DNA of 64,000 bases, from the NCBI RefSeq assembly GCF_902498995.1, contig NZ_CABVLY010000017.1:62001-126000 (forward strand), read 5' to 3'. A model generated the notes under the pieces. It worked only from the letters and a program-made list of their open reading frames with translations. It did not search any database and was not told where the DNA came from. Shown in pieces: positions 24,152 to 33,504 of the stretch. The position numbers and the translations under genes are program-made. Every line of letters begins with the position of its first letter. Position 1 is the stretch's first letter. Source of the DNA: Burkholderia anthina. GTDB taxonomy: Bacteria > Pseudomonadota > Gammaproteobacteria > Burkholderiales > Burkholderiaceae.

Positions 24152-26614
24152 TCATGCCGGCGCCACCGCGGCCACCCGCTCCGATGCAAACCCCGCCAGC
24201 GTCCGCAACGCATCGCGCGCCGAGCGCAGGTAAAACGCCTGCAGATGAAACACGTGCCAGCGCGCGGCGTGAACTTCGAGCCGGCACGGCACGCCGCACG
24301 CGAGCGCATGATCCGCGAGCCGCCGCGCATCCGACAGCAGTACCTCCTGATCGCCGGCCTGCACCAGCATCGGCGGCATGCCGCGCAGATCGATGTCGAG
24401 CGGGCCGCGCGCCGCAATCGAGCCGGCCCCGTGATACCAGCGCAAACCCTGTTCGAGCCAGCCGCGCCGGATCATCGGATCGTCGTGGCGGCGCGACGCC
24501 AGCGTGTCTCCGCCCAGCGCGGGATCCGTCACGGGCGAGATCAGCAGCAGCGCGGCGGCCGCCGGCTCGCCCCGATCGCGCAGCGCAACGGCGAGCGCCA
24601 GCGCGAGCGCGCCGCCGGCCGAATCGCCGGCAATCACGATCCGGTGCGGTGCGTAGCCCTGCGCGCGCAACGCATCGTATGCGGCCAGCGCATCGTCGAG
24701 CGCCGCGGGGCTTGGATGCTCGGGCGCGAGCCGGTAGTCGGGCACCCACACCGGCAGGCCGGCTTCGACGGCGAGCCGCGTCGTCACGCCGCGATGCGTG
24801 TGCGGGCCGCCGAGACAGAACGCGCCGCCGTGCAGATAAAGCATCGCGCCGCCTGCCTCGCCGTGCTTCGGCGCGACGACTTCGACCGGCACGCCATGGG
24901 CGGACATCCGGTAGCGCAGCGTGCCGCGCGTGCCCGGCATCAGCGGCGACAGCAACGCGACGACGCCGCGCTGCATGCGCGCGCCGAACGGCGGCCCGAT
25001 CAGCGGCCGGAACGCGACGCGCAGAAAACCGCGCAGCGACGCGGCGGCGAGCGCTTCCGCGCGGCCAGCGGGCGGCGCGACGACGATACCGTGCGCGGGC
25101 GTCGGCGCGGCGCCGCCGGGCAGCGGCTGCGTGAAGCGGTACGGGGACAGCCCGGCGAAGCGCGTGAGCCATCGATAGGTCAGCGTGAAGCCGGGCCAGT
25201 TCGTGCTGTTGTGCCCCGACGCATCGACGTACCAGCTCTTGCAGCCGCTCCACACCGACCCGGCGAGCCGCTGTTGTACGTGCGCGTTGAAGCGCCGGTA
25301 GCGGCGCGGATCGACGTCGATCGCGCGCGCGCCGTCGCGCCGCATCGCGAGCACGCAGCGCATCACGTGCGCGATCTGGCTTTCGAGCATGTAGACGATC
25401 GAGTTGTGGCCGAGGTTGGTGTTCGGGCCGTACAGCATGAAGAAATTCGGAAAGCCGGGCACGGTGAGTCCGAGATACGCCTGCGCGCCGCGTCGCCAGG
25501 CGTCGTTCAGGTCGAGCCCGTCGCGGCCCGTGATGCGCATCGGCGACAGGAACGCGGTGGCGGCGAAGCCGGTGCCGTAGACGATCGCGTCGACCGGATG
25601 ATCGGCGCCGTCATCGGTTTCGATGCCGTCCTCGGTCACGCGCCGGATGCGTTGCGTGACGAGCTCGACGTTGTCGCGATCGATCGCGGCGAGATAGTCG
25701 CTCGACAGCAGGATCCGTTTGCAGCCGATCGGATAATCGGGCGTGAGCCGTTCGCGCAGCGCGGGATCGCGCACGTCGCGCGCGATCAGCTTGCGAAACG
25801 GCCGGCCGACCGCGAGATCCATCAGCCCGCGCAGCCGCGTGAACGCGATCGCCCGCGATTCGTAGCGCACGTAGATCGATGCGCGGTACAGCTTCATCGC
25901 CCACGGCAGCCGGCGGAACAGCGCGTGCTCCCACGCGCGATACGCGCGGTCAGGACGCGGCATCACGTAGGCCGGCGAACGCTGGAACACGACGAGGCGC
26001 TCGACGTCTCGCGCGATCGCGGGCACGAACTGGATCGCCGATGCGCCGGTGCCGACCACGGCCACGCGCTTGCCGGCGAGCGGATAGTCATGATCCCAGT
26101 GCGCGGAGTGGAATGCGCGGCCGCGAAACGTGTCGATGCCAGGCAGGTCGGGCATCGCGGGGCGGCTCAACTGGCCGGTGCCGCTGACGAGCAGGGTCGC
26201 ACTGAGCGTCGTGCCGTCGGCGAGCGTGACGACCCACAGCGCGCGGGCGTCGTCATACCGCGCACGGGCGACTTCCGCACCGAAACGCAGATAGCGCGCG
26301 AGGCCATATTTGCGCGCGCAATGCCGCAGATACGCATGGATTTCCGGTTGCGGCGCGAACACGCGCGACCACGCCGGATTCGGCTCGAACGAGAACGAGT
26401 ACAGATGCGAGGGCACGTCGCACGCGGCGCCCGGGTAGCCGTTGTCGCGCCACACGCCGCCGACGTCGTGCGAGCGTTCGACGATCGCGAAGTCGTGAAT
26501 GCCGGCGCGTTGCAGCGCGATCGCCATGCCGATGCCGGCGAAGCCGGCGCCGATGATGAGGGCCGACAGCGGCGCGGCCGATGCGGCGGAGCGGGGCGCT
26601 TCAGGCGACGACAT
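24152..26614 (-). CDS. Baeyer-Villiger monooxygenase fused to alpha/beta-hydrolase (esterase)
   Basis: 820 residues in two enzymes. Residues about 15-510 are a class B flavin monooxygenase with FAD motif IIGAGFAGIG, the Baeyer-Villiger fingerprint F163-x-G165-xxx-H169-xxx-W173, and NADPH motif VVGTGASA (about 187). Residues about 560-820 are a hormone-sensitive-lipase-type esterase: oxyanion HGGAF at 595, nucleophile in GDSAG (Ser665), Asp755 and His787. A ketone would become an ester and then be hydrolysed by the same polypeptide. Start at 26614 is set by AGGAGG; it overlaps the GMC gene by 14 bp. The substrate is unknown. Confidence 0.88.
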   Translation of the reverse strand: MSSPEAPRSAASAAPLSALIIGAGFAGIGMAIALQRAGIHDFAIVERSHDVGGVWRDNGYPGAACDVPSHLYSFSFEPNPAWSRVFAPQPEIHAYLRHCARKYGLARYLRFGAEVARARYDDARALWVVTLADGTTLSATLLVSGTGQLSRPAMPDLPGIDTFRGRAFHSAHWDHDYPLAGKRVAVVGTGASAIQFVPAIARDVERLVVFQRSPAYVMPRPDRAYRAWEHALFRRLPWAMKLYRASIYVRYESRAIAFTRLRGLMDLAVGRPFRKLIARDVRDPALRERLTPDYPIGCKRILLSSDYLAAIDRDNVELVTQRIRRVTEDGIETDDGADHPVDAIVYGTGFAATAFLSPMRITGRDGLDLNDAWRRGAQAYLGLTVPGFPNFFMLYGPNTNLGHNSIVYMLESQIAHVMRCVLAMRRDGARAIDVDPRRYRRFNAHVQQRLAGSVWSGCKSWYVDASGHNSTNWPGFTLTYRWLTRFAGLSPYRFTQPLPGGAAPTPAHGIVVAPPAGRAEALAAASLRGFLRVAFRPLIGPPFGARMQRGVVALLSPLMPGTRGTLRYRMSAHGVPVEVVAPKHGEAGGAMLYLHGGAFCLGGPHTHRGVTTRLAVEAGLPVWVPDYRLAPEHPSPAALDDALAAYDALRAQGYAPHRIVIAGDSAGGALALALAVALRDRGEPAAAALLLISPVTDPALGGDTLASRRHDDPMIRRGWLEQGLRWYHGAGSIAARGPLDIDLRGMPPMLVQAGDQEVLLSDARRLADHALACGVPCRLEVHAARWHVFHLQAFYLRSARDALRTLAGFASERVAAVAPA

Positions 26615-28328
26615 GGCGGGTTTCCTCCTGCTGGATCGCGTCGTGCGGCATGCACGATGCTGGAACGGGGTCGTGGCGTGCCGGCGCATCGGCCGGGTCG
26701 CAGCGGGCATCGGCGGGCGCGCGTGCCGCCGTGCGCTGCACGCCGCGCATCAGGTCGACGGCCTTCTCGGCGATCATGATCGTCGGCGCATTGGTGTTGC
26801 CGCCGATCAGCGTCGGCATGACCGACGCATCGACGATGCGCAGCCCCTGCATGCCGTGCACGCGCAATTGCGGATCGACGACGGCGAGCGCATCGCGCCC
26901 CATCCGGCACGTACCGACCGGGTGATACACGGTGTCGGTCCGCCGGCGCAGCACGTCGCGAATCTCGTCGTCGGTCGTCACGTTGGCGGTGAACAGGTCG
27001 CGCGTGGTCCATTGGGCGAGCGCGGGCGCTTCCATCAAGCGGCGCGTGAGCCTGAAGCCGGCAACCATGTCGTCGAGGTCGCGCGGATCGTCGAAGAACG
27101 CGGGATCGATGCGCGGCGCGGCGAGCGGATCGGCGCTGTGCAGCGTGACCGAGCCGCGGCTGCGCGGCCGCAGCAGGCACACGTGGCACGACAGCCCGTG
27201 GCCGGCATGCAGCCGGCGCGCGTGATCGTCGACGAGCGCGACGACGAAATGCAGCTGGATGTCGGGCGCGTCGAGGCCGGCGCGCGTCTTGAGGAAGCCG
27301 CCGCCTTCCGCGAAATTCGACGTCAGCATCCCGCGCCGTTCGCGGCGAAAGCGCGCGAACTCGCGCAGCATGCGCAGGCCGCCGCGCACGGACACGCCCA
27401 TCGTGTCGACGCTGCGCGCGCGGTAGCCGAGGATGAAGTCCGGATGATCCTGCAGGTTGCGGCCGACGCCGGGCAGGTCGGCGCGCACCGGAATGCCGAG
27501 CCGCTGCAGTTCGCCGGCCGGGCCGACGCCGGACAGCATCAGCAACTGGGGCGTCTGCAGCGCGCCGGCCGCGAGCACGACTTCGCGCCGCGCATGCAGC
27601 GTGCGGACTTCGCCGCGCTGCCGCACCTCGACGCCCGTGGCGCGCGTGCCGTCGAACAGGATGCGCAGCACCTGCGCATGGGTTTCGACCGTCAGGTTGT
27701 CGCGGCGGCCGACGTGCGGCAGCAGGTACGCGCGTGCCGCGCTCCACCGTTCGCCGTGCTTCTGCGTGACCTGGTAGATGCCGACGCCCTCCTGCCGCGC
27801 GCCGTTGAAGTCGTCGGTGAGCGGCAGGCCGGCCTGGCGCGCCGCATCGAGATAGCGCGCATGGAACGGGTTGCCGGTGCGCAGGTCGCTGACCCACAGC
27901 GGGCCGTCGCGGCCGTGCCACGCATCGTCGAAGCGCTCGTTGTGCTCGCTCAGGCGGAAGTACGGCAGCACGTCGTCGTAGGCCCAGCCGTCGTTGCCGA
28001 GCGCCGCCCAGCCGTCGTAGTCGATGCGATGGCCGCGGATGTAGACCATCGCGTTGATCGCGGACGAGCCGCCGAGCGCCTTGCCGCGCGGCTGATAGCC
28101 GATGCGGCCGCCGAGCCCCGGCTGCGGCACGGTGTCGAACGCCCAGTTGTTCACGTGGGTCGGCAGCATCGCCACCGCGCCGGTCGGCACGTTGACGACC
28201 GCGCTGTCGCCGCGGCCGCCGGCCTCGAGCACGCAGACGGTGACGGCCGGATCTTCGGTCAGTCGTCCTGCCGCGACGCATCCGCCCGAACCGCCGCCGA
28301 CGACGAGGTAGTCGTAAGTCTTGCTCAT
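26601..28328 (-). CDS. GMC-family FAD alcohol oxidoreductase
   Basis: 575 residues, typical for choline dehydrogenase/AlkJ-type enzymes. The N-terminal FAD motif is YLVVGGGSGGCVAAGRL; GMC signature 1 follows in the region GKALGGSSAINAMVYIRGH. The C-terminal catalytic pair is in YHPVGTCRMG (His) and GGNTNAPT (Asn). It oxidises alcohols to carbonyls. The ATG at 28328 follows GGGAGA and overlaps the TGA of a 94-codon ORF (ATGA). With the downstream monooxygenase-esterase it could convert an alcohol to ketone to ester to acid plus alcohol. Confidence 0.9.
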   Translation of the reverse strand: MSKTYDYLVVGGGSGGCVAAGRLTEDPAVTVCVLEAGGRGDSAVVNVPTGAVAMLPTHVNNWAFDTVPQPGLGGRIGYQPRGKALGGSSAINAMVYIRGHRIDYDGWAALGNDGWAYDDVLPYFRLSEHNERFDDAWHGRDGPLWVSDLRTGNPFHARYLDAARQAGLPLTDDFNGARQEGVGIYQVTQKHGERWSAARAYLLPHVGRRDNLTVETHAQVLRILFDGTRATGVEVRQRGEVRTLHARREVVLAAGALQTPQLLMLSGVGPAGELQRLGIPVRADLPGVGRNLQDHPDFILGYRARSVDTMGVSVRGGLRMLREFARFRRERRGMLTSNFAEGGGFLKTRAGLDAPDIQLHFVVALVDDHARRLHAGHGLSCHVCLLRPRSRGSVTLHSADPLAAPRIDPAFFDDPRDLDDMVAGFRLTRRLMEAPALAQWTTRDLFTANVTTDDEIRDVLRRRTDTVYHPVGTCRMGRDALAVVDPQLRVHGMQGLRIVDASVMPTLIGGNTNAPTIMIAEKAVDLMRGVQRTAARAPADARCDPADAPARHDPVPASCMPHDAIQQEETRHVVA

Positions 28329-28609
28329 GAATGCGTCTCCCGAGGGTCGATGGGGCATGCGATGCGCGTCGGCACGCGCAGCAGGTCGAAGGTCTCGCCG
28401 TACGGCGGGTGGAACGGCGCGGTGCCGTGGCGGTGCGCGGCATCGCGGCAGAACGCGTTTGGCGCGTTCGGCGCGAGCACGCGGGGGCCGTGAGGGCCGT
28501 GAGGCGCGCGATCGAATGCGTCGCGCCGGCGTGCAGAGCGGGCGTTCAAGCGGGCCTTCAAGCGGCCATTCAAGCAGGCGGCGAGGTCGGTCTGGCGGCT
28601 CGGTCGCAT
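28325..28609 (-). CDS. Probable small protein, 94 aa, first gene of the GMC operon
   Basis: A frame from 28609 starts 6 bp after a near-perfect AGGAGGAGA ribosome site and ends in a TGA overlapping the GMC start (ATGA). The product is basic and low in complexity: three 12-bp DNA repeats encode CLNGRLKARLNAR, then PHGPHGP and APNAPNAF, then PYGETFDLLRVP. No domain, signal peptide or membrane helix is recognised. Strong translation signals and coupling argue it is expressed; its coding pattern is less convincing than that of its neighbours. Confidence 0.5.
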   Translation of the reverse strand: MRPSRQTDLAACLNGRLKARLNARSARRRDAFDRAPHGPHGPRVLAPNAPNAFCRDAAHRHGTAPFHPPYGETFDLLRVPTRIACPIDPRETHS

Positions 28610-28751
28610 GGTGTCTCCTCCTGGGTGTTGGCGTCGTTCGGGCGACGATCGATGACGCCGATGGTGCGGGCCGCATGGGAAAACACCAATGCTGCTTCGG
28701 GACAATTGTTTTAGTATTTGGGCCAAATCGGCGCTTCGAGGGTTTCTCCGC

Positions 28752-29789
28752 ATGAGCTTCTGGGACTTCACCCGAAGTCCGGCCAGCGCCCGGCTGCTGG
28801 TCGATTTCGGCGACGAACGCGGTGTGCCGCGCACGAAGCTGCTGGCCGGCACCGGCCTCGCCGACGCGCAGCTGGACGATCCGAACGTCGAGGTGACGGC
28901 CGCGCAGGAGCTGCGGCTGACCGGCAACCTGCTGCGCGCGCTCGGGCGGGCGCCGGGCCTCGGCTTCGCGGTCGGGCAGCGCTATCACTTCTCCGCATAC
29001 GGCGTCTGGGGCTACGGGCTGATCGCGAGCGCGACCGCGCGCGACGCGCTGGCGCTCGCGATGCGCTTCCTGCCGCTCACGTATGCGTTCACCGTGATCA
29101 CGTATCGCGAGGAGCCTGGCGCGGGCGTGCTCAATTTCGGTGCGCCGGAGCTCGACGCCGACCTGAGCCGGTTCCTCGTCGAGCGCGACATGACGGCCGC
29201 GGCGGTGCTGCTGCAGGAAATCGGCGGCGGCGATTTCGCACTGTCGCGCTTCACGATGCAGGCCGCGGGCGCGGCGAGCGGCGCCGCATCCGTGCCGCGC
29301 ATCGCCGGCGTCGAGCCGGCGTTCGGTGCGCGTGCGAACACCCTCGCGTTCAACCGCGCGTTTCTCGACCGGCCGCTGCCGCATGCGAACCCGCTGACGG
29401 TGTCGATGTGCGAGCAGATGTGCAGCCAGCTCGTCGAAGCGCGGCGCGCCCGCGTGGGCACGGCGGAGATGGTGCGGCAATATCTGACGGCGACGCCCGG
29501 CAACGTGCCGTTCTCGCTCGAGGACATGGCGCGGCTGATGAACACGAGCCCGCGCACGCTGAAGCGCCGGCTGCAGGACGAAGGCACGACGTTTCGCGCG
29601 CTGCTCGCGCAGGCGCGCGGCGCGATGGCCGAGACGCTGCTCGGCGATGCGCATCTGTCGCTGACGGACGTGGCCGAGCGGCTCGGTTTCAGCGACCTGT
29701 CGAGCTTTTCGCAGGCGTTCAAGCGCTGGTATGGCGTGCCGCCGGGCACCTATCGCAGCGGCCTGCCGCGCGACGGCGATTTGCACTAG
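28752..29789 (+). CDS. AraC family regulator with arabinose-binding-type N-terminal domain
   Basis: 345 residues. The N-terminal ligand domain (about 20-215) is of the OruR/ArgR-like Arabinose_bd type; the C-terminal double helix-turn-helix (about 240-335) includes FSLEDMARLMNTSPRTLKRR and the AraC signature LSLTDVAERLGFSDLSSFSQ. It is divergent from the small ORF/GMC/monooxygenase operon and is its likely activator. The effector is probably the pathway substrate. Confidence 0.92.
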   Translation: MSFWDFTRSPASARLLVDFGDERGVPRTKLLAGTGLADAQLDDPNVEVTAAQELRLTGNLLRALGRAPGLGFAVGQRYHFSAYGVWGYGLIASATARDALALAMRFLPLTYAFTVITYREEPGAGVLNFGAPELDADLSRFLVERDMTAAAVLLQEIGGGDFALSRFTMQAAGAASGAASVPRIAGVEPAFGARANTLAFNRAFLDRPLPHANPLTVSMCEQMCSQLVEARRARVGTAEMVRQYLTATPGNVPFSLEDMARLMNTSPRTLKRRLQDEGTTFRALLAQARGAMAETLLGDAHLSLTDVAERLGFSDLSSFSQAFKRWYGVPPGTYRSGLPRDGDLH

Positions 29790-29875
29790 TTCGCAGTAGT
29801 TCGCCCGCGCCGCGCAACGCCATGTGCGTGGCGTGCCGTTAGCGTTTCCGCCAACCCGTTCACGAAAGGAGCCGC

Positions 29876-30385
29876 ATGATCACGATTCGCCCGATGACCG
29901 AAGACGATTTCCCGCGCTTCTGGCCCACGTATCAGGCGATCGCCGCCGCTCAGGAAACCTATGCACTCGATCCGGCGCCGACGCGCGAAGCGGCCCACGC
30001 ACTGTGGCTCGATGCGCCGCTCTGCACGTGGGTCGCCGAAGAAGACGGCGTGCTGCTCGGCTCGTACTACCTGAAGGCGAACGCGGCCGGCCCCGGCAAC
30101 CACGTGTGCAACTGCGGCTACATGGTCGGCGAGGCCGCACGCGGCCGCGGCGTCGCACGCCTGATGTGCGCGCACTCGCAGCAGGCGGCGCGCGAGCGCG
30201 GCTTTCTCGCGATGCAGTTCAACGCGGTGGTCGCGACGAACGAGGCCGCGGTCGCGTTGTGGCAGAAGCTCGGCTTCGACGTCGTCGGCCGTTTGCCGCG
30301 CGCGTATCGCCACGCACGGCACGGTTTCGTCGACTGCCTCGTGATGTTCAAGTGGCTCGGCGACAAGGCCGCCGCCGAAGCCTGA
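29876..30385 (+). CDS. GNAT family N-acetyltransferase
   Basis: 169 residues covering one GNAT domain: N-terminal ITIRPMTEDDFPRFW, the acetyl-CoA pyrophosphate-binding loop EAARGRGVARLM (about 86-97) and the late NEAAVALWQKLGFDVVGRLP segment. GAAAGGAGCC precedes the ATG. Acceptor substrate unknown. It is located between the AraC gene and an MFS gene, with 224 bp before the latter, so it is probably transcribed alone. Confidence 0.9.
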   Translation: MITIRPMTEDDFPRFWPTYQAIAAAQETYALDPAPTREAAHALWLDAPLCTWVAEEDGVLLGSYYLKANAAGPGNHVCNCGYMVGEAARGRGVARLMCAHSQQAARERGFLAMQFNAVVATNEAAVALWQKLGFDVVGRLPRAYRHARHGFVDCLVMFKWLGDKAAAEA

Positions 30386-30609
30386 TTCGACGTCGGACGG
30401 CGAACGCGCCGTCGAACGCGATCCGCTCGTCAAGCGCGAGCGTGCCGCGCGCGCGAGAATCAGGCCGGCGGGGCGGCGCGCCGTAGGTGTTCCGGCCCCG
30501 GCGATCCCGCCGGTTTTCTGGCACCATCTGACGACTTCACGCGCCGGTTGCGACCGCGCGCGCACCGCCGTCCCGGCGGGACGATTCGAACCACGATGGA
30601 GACACCCCG

Positions 30610-31860
30610 ATGCGCGCAGCGTCGCAACCGGAGCACGCCGGCCACGCACGGCCGGACGCCGGCGTAAAAGACCCCGACCGCATGGCCGCGTGGCGGCTCG
30701 CGATCTGCCTGTCGCTCGGCAGCGCGATCGCACTCGGCCTCGCGCGTTTTTCGTATGCGCTGCTGCTGCCGCCGATGAAGGCCGATCTCGGCTGGAGCTT
30801 CGCGCAGGCCGGCGCGCTGAACACGGCCAACGCAGCCGGCTACCTGATCGGCGCGCTCGCATTCCCGTTCCTGTCGCGACGCTGGCGCACCGGCACGCTG
30901 CTGGCGGCCGGCTGCGCGCTCACGGCGGTGCTGATGGCCGCCTGCGGAATCACGTCCGGCACGAACGCGCTGCTGATCGAGCGGCTCGCGACCGGTATCG
31001 GCAGCGCGCTGATCTTCATCAGCGGCGGCGTGCTGGCCGCGCGGCTCGCGTCGGCGTCGCCGCGCGATGCGGGGCTGCTGCTCGGGCTTTATTACGGCGG
31101 CACGGGATGGGGGATCGTCGCGTCGTCGCTGCTCGTGCCGGCGACGCTCGCGCATGGCCTGCACGGCTGGCAGCCCGCGTGGTTCGCACTCGCGTTCGCA
31201 TGCGTGCTGTTCTCGATGCTGGCCGTGTCGGCCGCGCGCCGCATCGAACGCGTGCATGCGGCGCCGGCCGCGCCGCGCGACGGCGCCGCGCCGGCGGCGA
31301 GCGCGAGCCCGGCGCGCTTCGCGCTCGCGCTCGGAGGCTACGGCCTGTTCGGCGTCGGCTATATCGGCTACATGACGTTCATCGTCGCGCTGCTGCGCGG
31401 GGCGGGGATGAGCGGCACGGTCGTGTCCGCGTTCTACGTGATGCTCGGCGTCGCGACCGTCGTGTCGGCGCGGCTGTGGTCGGGGCTGCTCGACCGGATG
31501 CGCGGCGGCCAGGCGCTGGCCGTGCTCAATGCGCTGCTCGGCGTCGCGACGCTGATGCCGGCGATCTTCGCGCATCCGGCGGCCGCGTTCGCCTCGGGCG
31601 TGCTGTTCGGCGCGACGTTCCTGTCGGCGGTCGCGGCGACGACCGCGTTCGTGCGCCACAACCTGCCGCCGGAAGGCTGGGCGAAGGGGATCAGCGCGTT
31701 CACGACGATCTTCGCGTTCGGGCAGATCGCCGGCCCCGTCGCGATCGGCTGGGTGTCGGACAGCGCGGGGCTCGCGCGCGGGCTCGTGTATTCGGCGCTC
31801 ACGCTGTTCGCGGGCGCCGCGCTCGCGGCCGGACAGCGCGCGTTGCGGGTGTCCGCGTAG
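30610..31860 (+). CDS. YbfB/YjiJ-type MFS transporter
   Basis: 416 residues, 12 predicted helices after a 24-residue polar N-terminus. The segment GSAIALGLARFSYALLLPPM in helix 1 is the YbfB/YjiJ family hallmark. Function is generally unassigned in the family, though several members are linked to efflux or aromatic compounds. GGAGAC precedes the ATG. It converges on iacG. Confidence 0.88.
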   Translation: MRAASQPEHAGHARPDAGVKDPDRMAAWRLAICLSLGSAIALGLARFSYALLLPPMKADLGWSFAQAGALNTANAAGYLIGALAFPFLSRRWRTGTLLAAGCALTAVLMAACGITSGTNALLIERLATGIGSALIFISGGVLAARLASASPRDAGLLLGLYYGGTGWGIVASSLLVPATLAHGLHGWQPAWFALAFACVLFSMLAVSAARRIERVHAAPAAPRDGAAPAASASPARFALALGGYGLFGVGYIGYMTFIVALLRGAGMSGTVVSAFYVMLGVATVVSARLWSGLLDRMRGGQALAVLNALLGVATLMPAIFAHPAAAFASGVLFGATFLSAVAATTAFVRHNLPPEGWAKGISAFTTIFAFGQIAGPVAIGWVSDSAGLARGLVYSALTLFAGAALAAGQRALRVSA

Positions 31861-31877
31861 CCGGCACGGGCCCGCAT

Positions 31878-31897
31878 CCGGCGCCGCGCTGCGCCGG
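31878..31897. terminator. Hairpin between convergent MFS and iacG
   Basis: Perfect 7-bp stem CCGGCGC / GCGCCGG with a 6-nt loop, placed in the 42-bp gap between two convergent stops. No T-run. Confidence 0.4.
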
Positions 31898-31902
31898 CGT
31901 CG

Positions 31903-32448
31903 TTACCGCACGCAGGCCGTGCGCGACACGCGATGGAACGCGCGGCTGAAGTAGATGAGGCTGTCGCCGTCGTGGCGCACGCGGATCGACGTCGCTTCGA
32001 TGAACATCACCGAATGCGAGCCGACTTCCTTCATCTCGGCGATCGTGCCCTGCAGGCTCGCGAGCGCGTCGCGCAGCACGGGCACGTCCTGTTCGCCGCG
32101 ATCCCACACCGGCAGTTCGAAGCGCCGCTCCATCGGCAGCTCGGTCATTCCCGCGAAATGCCGCGCGAGCAGTTCGTGCTCGGCCGGCAGCACGTTGATG
32201 CACACGTGACGATTGCGCTCGAAGATCGCATGCATCGCGCTCGACCGGTTCAGGCACACGAGCAGCGTCGGCGGCGCGTCGGTGACGGAGCAGACCGCGC
32301 TCGCGGTGATCCCGCAGCGGCCGTGCGGCCCCGCGGTGGTGATGACGTTGACGGCCGCGCCGAGGTGGGCCATCGCTTGCCGGAAGGCCTTTTGCGCGTC
32401 GGTCGGTTCGGCGTGCGCCGGTTGCGGGGTATCGGTCGTTGCGGACAT
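31903..32448 (-). CDS. iacG: Flavin reductase of the IAA-degradation pathway
   Basis: 181 residues of the HpaC/RutF flavin-reductase fold: AVNVITTAGPHGRCGITASA and SVTDAPPTLLVCLNRSS are the family's FMN/FAD-binding hallmarks. Such enzymes reduce free flavin with NADH and feed FADH2 to a partner monooxygenase, here most likely IacA. It is separated from the other iac genes by the divergent FixJ-type regulator gene. The name rests on family plus context with iacA-iacI. Confidence 0.82.
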   Translation of the reverse strand: MSATTDTPQPAHAEPTDAQKAFRQAMAHLGAAVNVITTAGPHGRCGITASAVCSVTDAPPTLLVCLNRSSAMHAIFERNRHVCINVLPAEHELLARHFAGMTELPMERRFELPVWDRGEQDVPVLRDALASLQGTIAEMKEVGSHSVMFIEATSIRVRHDGDSLIYFSRAFHRVSRTACVR

Positions 32449-32781
32449 GGGCGCTCCTGGTTGGATGAGGGTGGCGATCGCGGGCGCTGTCGATGCATCG
32501 TCGCATCGCCGACAATGACCCTAGCGTACGTCGCGAAAATGCCGCCGGCCATTCGCACGAACGATGACGAAGATGGCGTTCGCGCCAACGTATCTAAAGG
32601 TTCTACCTAGATGCGCGGCACGCTGCGCGAAAAAAAGCGAGATTGTGCGTTCGCGCGGTACGTGAAGGGGTATTCAGCGGATTTTCGGCTCGCTATGATG
32701 TGCCGCATACCCCCGACGAACGACGCCTGCCTCACCTGCGTCGCGCGTGATACCGATACCGATATTTTGCGAGACACCCCG
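32449..32781. promoter_or_regulatory. Divergent promoter region, iacG / FixJ-type regulator
   Basis: 333 bp without a gene. At 32590-32610 lies ATCTA-N11-TAGAT, containing AAGG-TTCTA-CCTA. A related AGG-N4-CCT element (TCTAGGAACGCCTAAA) lies at 37804-37819 upstream of iacA, so both may be binding sites of the FixJ-type regulator. Confidence 0.4.
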
Positions 32782-33414
32782 ATGACGTCACCCGCTCCGA
32801 TCGTATACATCGTCGACGACGACAGCGGCATGCGGACGTCGCTCGCCTGGCTGCTCGAATCGGTCGGCATCGCGTCCGAAGGGTTCGCGAACGCGGCCGA
32901 TTTTCTTGCGCGCTTCGATGTGAGCCAGCCCGCGTGCCTGGTGCTCGACGTGCGGATGCCGGAGAAAAGCGGTTTCGACGTGCAGGCGGAATTGAATGCG
33001 CGCGGCGCGACGCTGCCGGTGATCTTCGTCAGCGGACACGGCGACATCCCGATGTCGGTGCGCGCGCTGCAGAACGGCGCGATCGATTTCGTCGAGAAGC
33101 CGTACAACTCGCAGCAGATGCTCGAGCGCGTGCAACGCGCGCTGCGGCTCGCGCAGCAGCGGCACGCGGTCGACCAGCGTCATCGCGAACTGCGCCAGCG
33201 GCTCGATGCGCTGACCGCGCGCGAGAAGGAAGTGCTGCGCGGCGTCGTCGACGGCAAGGGCAGCAAGCAGATCGCGTCGGACCTGTCGATCAGCGTGAAG
33301 ACCGTCGACGTGCATCGCGCGAGCATCAAGGAGAAGCTCGGCGCGACGTCGATCGCCGCGCTGGTGCGCGACGTGATGGTCGTGTGGGGCGACGACGGGG
33401 AGTCGTCGCGCTGA
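32782..33414 (+). CDS. FixJ/NarL-type response regulator of the iac locus
   Basis: 210 residues. The receiver (Asp12-Asp14 cluster, phospho-acceptor Asp56 in LVLDVRMP, and EKPY) is followed by a LuxR-type helix-turn-helix (about 145-205; LTAREKEVLRGVVDGKGSKQ, SVKTVDVHRASIKEK). The only unpaired sensor kinase nearby is the PAS kinase at 37965-39446. The two flank the iacA-B-I-H-E operon, so they are presumably a cognate pair sensing IAA or an intermediate. Confidence 0.9.
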   Translation: MTSPAPIVYIVDDDSGMRTSLAWLLESVGIASEGFANAADFLARFDVSQPACLVLDVRMPEKSGFDVQAELNARGATLPVIFVSGHGDIPMSVRALQNGAIDFVEKPYNSQQMLERVQRALRLAQQRHAVDQRHRELRQRLDALTAREKEVLRGVVDGKGSKQIASDLSISVKTVDVHRASIKEKLGATSIAALVRDVMVVWGDDGESSR

Positions 33415-33504
33415 CGGCCGGGCCTGCAAGCGGACGGGCTTGCGCGTGCAGGCCGCGTCGTGCGAAGCATGCCAGGCACGCGACGCAGCCGACGCGCGGG
33501 CACC

